Notes under the pieces: generated by a model
The model's input: only the letters and a program-made list of their open reading frames with translations
Database searches by the model: none
Told to the model about the DNA's origin: nothing
Program-made: the position numbers and the translations under genes
In this document: positions 61,494 through 64,000 of the stretch, piece after piece
Position numbering within the stretch: position 1 is the first letter of the stretch
Layout: each line of letters starts with the position of its first letter
Source of the DNA: an uncultured Collinsella sp.
Lineage (GTDB): Bacteria; Actinomycetota; Coriobacteriia; Coriobacteriales; Coriobacteriaceae
Length of the DNA: 64,000 nucleotides
Direction of reading: 5' to 3'
Assembly (NCBI GenBank): GCA_937995345.1
Contig: CALKKS010000014.1
Span: forward strand, 1 to 64,000

Positions 61494-62855
61494 ATGGATA
61501 CTGTTCTGAGCGTTCTCTCATCGGTCTTTTGGGGCCTGCTGATGCTTTCCGTCCTCGTGTTTTTGCACGAGGGCGGCCACTTTTTGGCGGCGCGTGCCTG
61601 CGGCGTCCGCGTTACTGAGTTCTTCTTGGGCCTGCCGTGCCGCTTTGATATCCATCACACATCGCGTCGCATTGGAACCAAGTTTGGCGTGACGCCGCTG
61701 CTGCTGGGTGGCTATGCTGCCATTTGCGGCATGGATCCGACCGACGTTTCGTGCGCCGACCGCGTGCTTGCGGCCATCTATCGCCACGGCCGTGTGACGG
61801 TGGCCGATCTTGCCGTCGAGCTCGAGCTTTCCGAGGAGGATGTGCTCGAGGCCTGTGCTTTGCTGTTGGGCTGGGGCTCCATCGCTCCCTGGTATGAAGA
61901 AGGGGAAAAGCCTTCGCCTAGTTACTATCCCACCAAGTACCAGACCCTGCCGCGCGACGCGGCGGGTTATACCACCTTTGACGGCCGTCGGTTCGATCGC
62001 GAGCATGCGACTGCCGAGGGCGATGTATGGGAACTGCCGTGCGGCGAGGCCGAATTCCTTGCACGCGAGCGCTCTCACACCTATTTGGGCCAGGGCTTTG
62101 TCAAGCGTGCCTTTATGCTGCTTGCGGGCATTATCGTCAATATCCTGACGGGCTTTTTACTCCTTATGAGCATCTATTCCATCGCCGGTGTCACGGTGCC
62201 GGTGGATACCAATGTGATCGGCCAGGTTGACGAAGGCTCGATTGCCGCCTCGGCGGGAATCGAGGGCGGCGACGCGATCCTTTCGGTCGACGGAGTATCG
62301 TGCTCTACCTGGATGGACGTTTACGATGCCATCGGCAAGGCTGCCGGTAAGGACGATATCGCCATTGAGTACGAGCGTGACGGCAAGCAGCATTCGACCA
62401 CGGTTGCGCTCAAAGAGGATGAGCGCCTAGGCGTGTATGCCTCTACGCAGGTGGTTCGTTTAGACCCCATCACGTCGGCTCGCCTGTCGTTCTCCTATGT
62501 CGTGCAGACGGCGGAGGGTGTGATGCGTCTGCTCCAGCCGCAGCATACGATGGAGATTCTCGATCAGTCCTCTTCGATCGTGGGTATTAGCGTTATGTCC
62601 TCACAGGCTGCTGCTGCCGGCCCTGCCACGTTCCTTTCGTTTGCCGCCCTCATTTCATTCTCGCTTGGCTTTATGAACCTGCTGCCCATCCCGCCACTCG
62701 ATGGCGGCAAGCTGGTCATCGAGATCATTCAGAAGATTGCGGGCCGCGAGCTTCCGCTCAAGGTCCAGACGATTGTGAGCTATGTGGGCATCGCGCTCTT
62801 TGCGCTGCTGTTTGTCTATATGCTTCGTTCCGACATCCTTCGATTTATTCTGTAG
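61494..62855 (+). CDS. rseP: Site-2 protease RseP-like, with a helix-turn-helix-like insertion
   Basis: 453 residues. The zinc motif HEGGH is at 25-29 in the first membrane helix, a PDZ domain covers about 238-320 and the second catalytic motif PIPPLDGGKL is near 395. Between GGY (72-74) and the next membrane helix (starting about 205) lies an insertion of about 115 residues. Its first part (DRVLAAIYRHGRVTVADLAV, then LSEEDVLEACALLLGWG) reads like a winged helix, its second part is Tyr/Pro-rich. Typical bacterial members have only 25-40 residues here. The protease cuts membrane-bound regulators such as anti-sigma factors. ATG 61494 is chosen although its AAGGA is 15 bases away. Confidence 0.9.
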   Translation: MDTVLSVLSSVFWGLLMLSVLVFLHEGGHFLAARACGVRVTEFFLGLPCRFDIHHTSRRIGTKFGVTPLLLGGYAAICGMDPTDVSCADRVLAAIYRHGRVTVADLAVELELSEEDVLEACALLLGWGSIAPWYEEGEKPSPSYYPTKYQTLPRDAAGYTTFDGRRFDREHATAEGDVWELPCGEAEFLARERSHTYLGQGFVKRAFMLLAGIIVNILTGFLLLMSIYSIAGVTVPVDTNVIGQVDEGSIAASAGIEGGDAILSVDGVSCSTWMDVYDAIGKAAGKDDIAIEYERDGKQHSTTVALKEDERLGVYASTQVVRLDPITSARLSFSYVVQTAEGVMRLLQPQHTMEILDQSSSIVGISVMSSQAAAAGPATFLSFAALISFSLGFMNLLPIPPLDGGKLVIEIIQKIAGRELPLKVQTIVSYVGIALFALLFVYMLRSDILRFIL

Positions 62856-62868
62856 GGGAGTGTTTGGA

Positions 62869-63951
62869 TTGTCTTTATCCCATCCTTTGCCTCGCGAGCT
62901 GACGCGCCCCGTGCATGTGGGCGGCGTGCAGATCGGTGGCGGCGCGCCGGTGGTGGTCCAATCTATGACCTGCACCGATACCGCCGATGCCCAGGCAACG
63001 CTTGCGCAGGTGTGCGCGTTGGCGCAGGCTGGCTGCGATATCGTGCGCGTGAGCGTGCCCTCCGAGGCCGCGCTTGAGGGTTTCCGCACCATCTGTGCCG
63101 AGTCTCCGGTGCCGATTGTCGCCGATATCCACTTTAACCATAAGCTCGCCATTGGTGCCGTTGAGGCCGGTGCTGCCAAGCTGCGCATCAATCCCGGCAA
63201 TATCGGCGATTGGGCCAAGGTTGACGCGGTGATCGATGCTGCGGGTGCCGCGGGCTGTGCGATTCGTATCGGCGTCAACGCCGGTTCGCTTGAGCAGGAT
63301 ATCGCCGAGCGCGACGACCTCACGCAGCCCGAAAAGCTTGTGATGTCGAGCGAGCGTTTCGTCAAGCATTTTGAATACCGCGGCTTTACGAACATTGTGC
63401 TTTCGGCCAAGGCCCATAGCGTGCAGACGACGCTCGATACCTATCGAGCCCTGTCCCGTGAGATTCCCCACGTTCCGCTTCACCTGGGCGTAACCGAGGC
63501 GGGTACCAAGCTGCAGGGCACCATCAAGAGCTCGGTGGGCCTTGGTATCCTGCTGTCTGAGGGTATCGGTGACACCATGCGCGTCTCGCTCACGGCCGAT
63601 CCAGTTGAGGAGCCGCCGGTCGCCTGGGGAATTTTGCAGTCGCTGGGCCTGCGTCGCCGCGGTCCCGAGATTGTCTCGTGCCCCACGTGCGCCCGCTGTC
63701 AGGTTAATCTGATTCCTATCGCCGAGGAAGTAACCGAGCGGCTTAAGAACTATACCGCGCCGCTTTCGATTGCCGTTATGGGATGTGCCGTTAATGGTCC
63801 CGGTGAGGCCTCTGATGCCGACCTGGGCGTTGCTTGCGGACGTGGTCAGGCCCTGCTCTTTTCGCATGGCCAGATCATTGGTAAAGTAGCTGAGGATCAA
63901 ATTGTCGACGCGCTTATGGCCGAGGTCGACAAGCTTATTGAGGAGAAATAA
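62869..63951 (+). CDS. ispG: 4-hydroxy-3-methylbut-2-enyl diphosphate synthase (IspG)
   Basis: 360 residues from TTG 62869 after GGGGAG. VVVQSMTCTDTADAQAT opens the TIM barrel, KLRINPGNIG and IGVNAGSLE follow, and the iron-sulphur domain has CPTCARC and MGCAVNGPGEASDAD. It is the penultimate step of the MEP pathway. It ends at proS with an immediate junction (TAAATG overlap). Confidence 0.96.
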   Translation: MSLSHPLPRELTRPVHVGGVQIGGGAPVVVQSMTCTDTADAQATLAQVCALAQAGCDIVRVSVPSEAALEGFRTICAESPVPIVADIHFNHKLAIGAVEAGAAKLRINPGNIGDWAKVDAVIDAAGAAGCAIRIGVNAGSLEQDIAERDDLTQPEKLVMSSERFVKHFEYRGFTNIVLSAKAHSVQTTLDTYRALSREIPHVPLHLGVTEAGTKLQGTIKSSVGLGILLSEGIGDTMRVSLTADPVEEPPVAWGILQSLGLRRRGPEIVSCPTCARCQVNLIPIAEEVTERLKNYTAPLSIAVMGCAVNGPGEASDADLGVACGRGQALLFSHGQIIGKVAEDQIVDALMAEVDKLIEEK

Positions 63952-64000
63952 ATGACTCGAGCAATGTATATGTCTAAGCTCTATGCGCCGACGCTCAAAG
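63952..64000 (+). CDS. proS: Prolyl-tRNA synthetase, 5' end (cut by window edge)
   Basis: Only 16 codons are visible: MTRAMYMSKLYAPTLK. The M-S-x-L-Y-A-P-T-L-K segment is the standard beginning of bacterial ProS, and proS follows rseP/ispG in many genomes. The ATG directly follows the ispG stop, so it may be coupled. Confidence 0.8.
   Translation, partial: MTRAMYMSKLYAPTLK

Overview
The window looks like chromosomal DNA of a high-GC Coriobacteriia bacterium, most likely Collinsella or a close relative. This is an inference from gene order, protein flavour and start-codon habits, not from a database match. Housekeeping gene orders are a mix of actinobacterial and Bacillus-like arrangements, most genes are GC-rich, and TTG and GTG starts are common. 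No rRNA gene and no CRISPR array were seen. One tRNA gene, tRNA-Arg(CCG), is present.

Layout. (1) 1-3020 is an accessory, AT-richer segment. It holds the 3' remnant of an AbiH-like gene, then a two-gene AAA ATPase plus TOPRIM-like cassette bracketed by two copies of a ~126-bp repeat with palindromic ends. A perfect 24-bp hairpin covers the ribosome binding site of the cassette's first gene. (2) 3191-12900, minus strand, holds glf, then an almost complete shikimate/chorismate, Phe and Tyr operon read from right to left: DAHP synthase, tyrA, aroB, aroA, aroC, pheA, an aroE-aroK fusion, then aroQ. It is preceded by a possible attenuator. (3) 13047-19138 holds tRNA-Arg, a CtpE-like P-type ATPase, a zinc-ribbon membrane protein, a cyclophilin and a TPR membrane protein. 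(4) 19254-26164 is the cell-elongation cluster mreB-mreC-mreD-PBP2-rodA, followed by a DUF697-like protein. (5) 26175-32931 holds a radical SAM pair, rplU-rpmA-obgE, nadD, yqeK and rsfS. dinB follows on the minus strand.

(6) 34492-36982 is rpsP-khpA-rimM-trmD-lepB. The genes that usually follow (rplS, rnhB, yraN, comM, dprA) resume only at 48.7 kb. In between lie glyQ-glyS, the PPDK regulatory protein, an IS1595-like element, ppdK and a large secreted protein with an aerolysin-like pore-forming region. The IS element (41004-42543) has perfect 24-bp ends and an 8-bp target duplication, carries an orphan RelB/DinJ-like antitoxin gene, and sits inside one arm of an older 84-bp palindrome. (7) 53074-64000 holds trmFO-xerC and then the conserved rpsB-tsf-pyrH-frr-uppS-cdsA-dxr-rseP-ispG-proS run, which joins translation, membrane lipid and isoprenoid synthesis.

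The items most worth a second look are the repeat-bracketed ATPase/TOPRIM cassette with its hairpin-masked start, the secreted aerolysin-like protein, the antitoxin-carrying IS in a palindrome, the ~115-residue helix-turn-helix-like insertion in RseP, the apparently non-canonical start of xerC, and helically phased TTTACC repeats upstream of ppdK.
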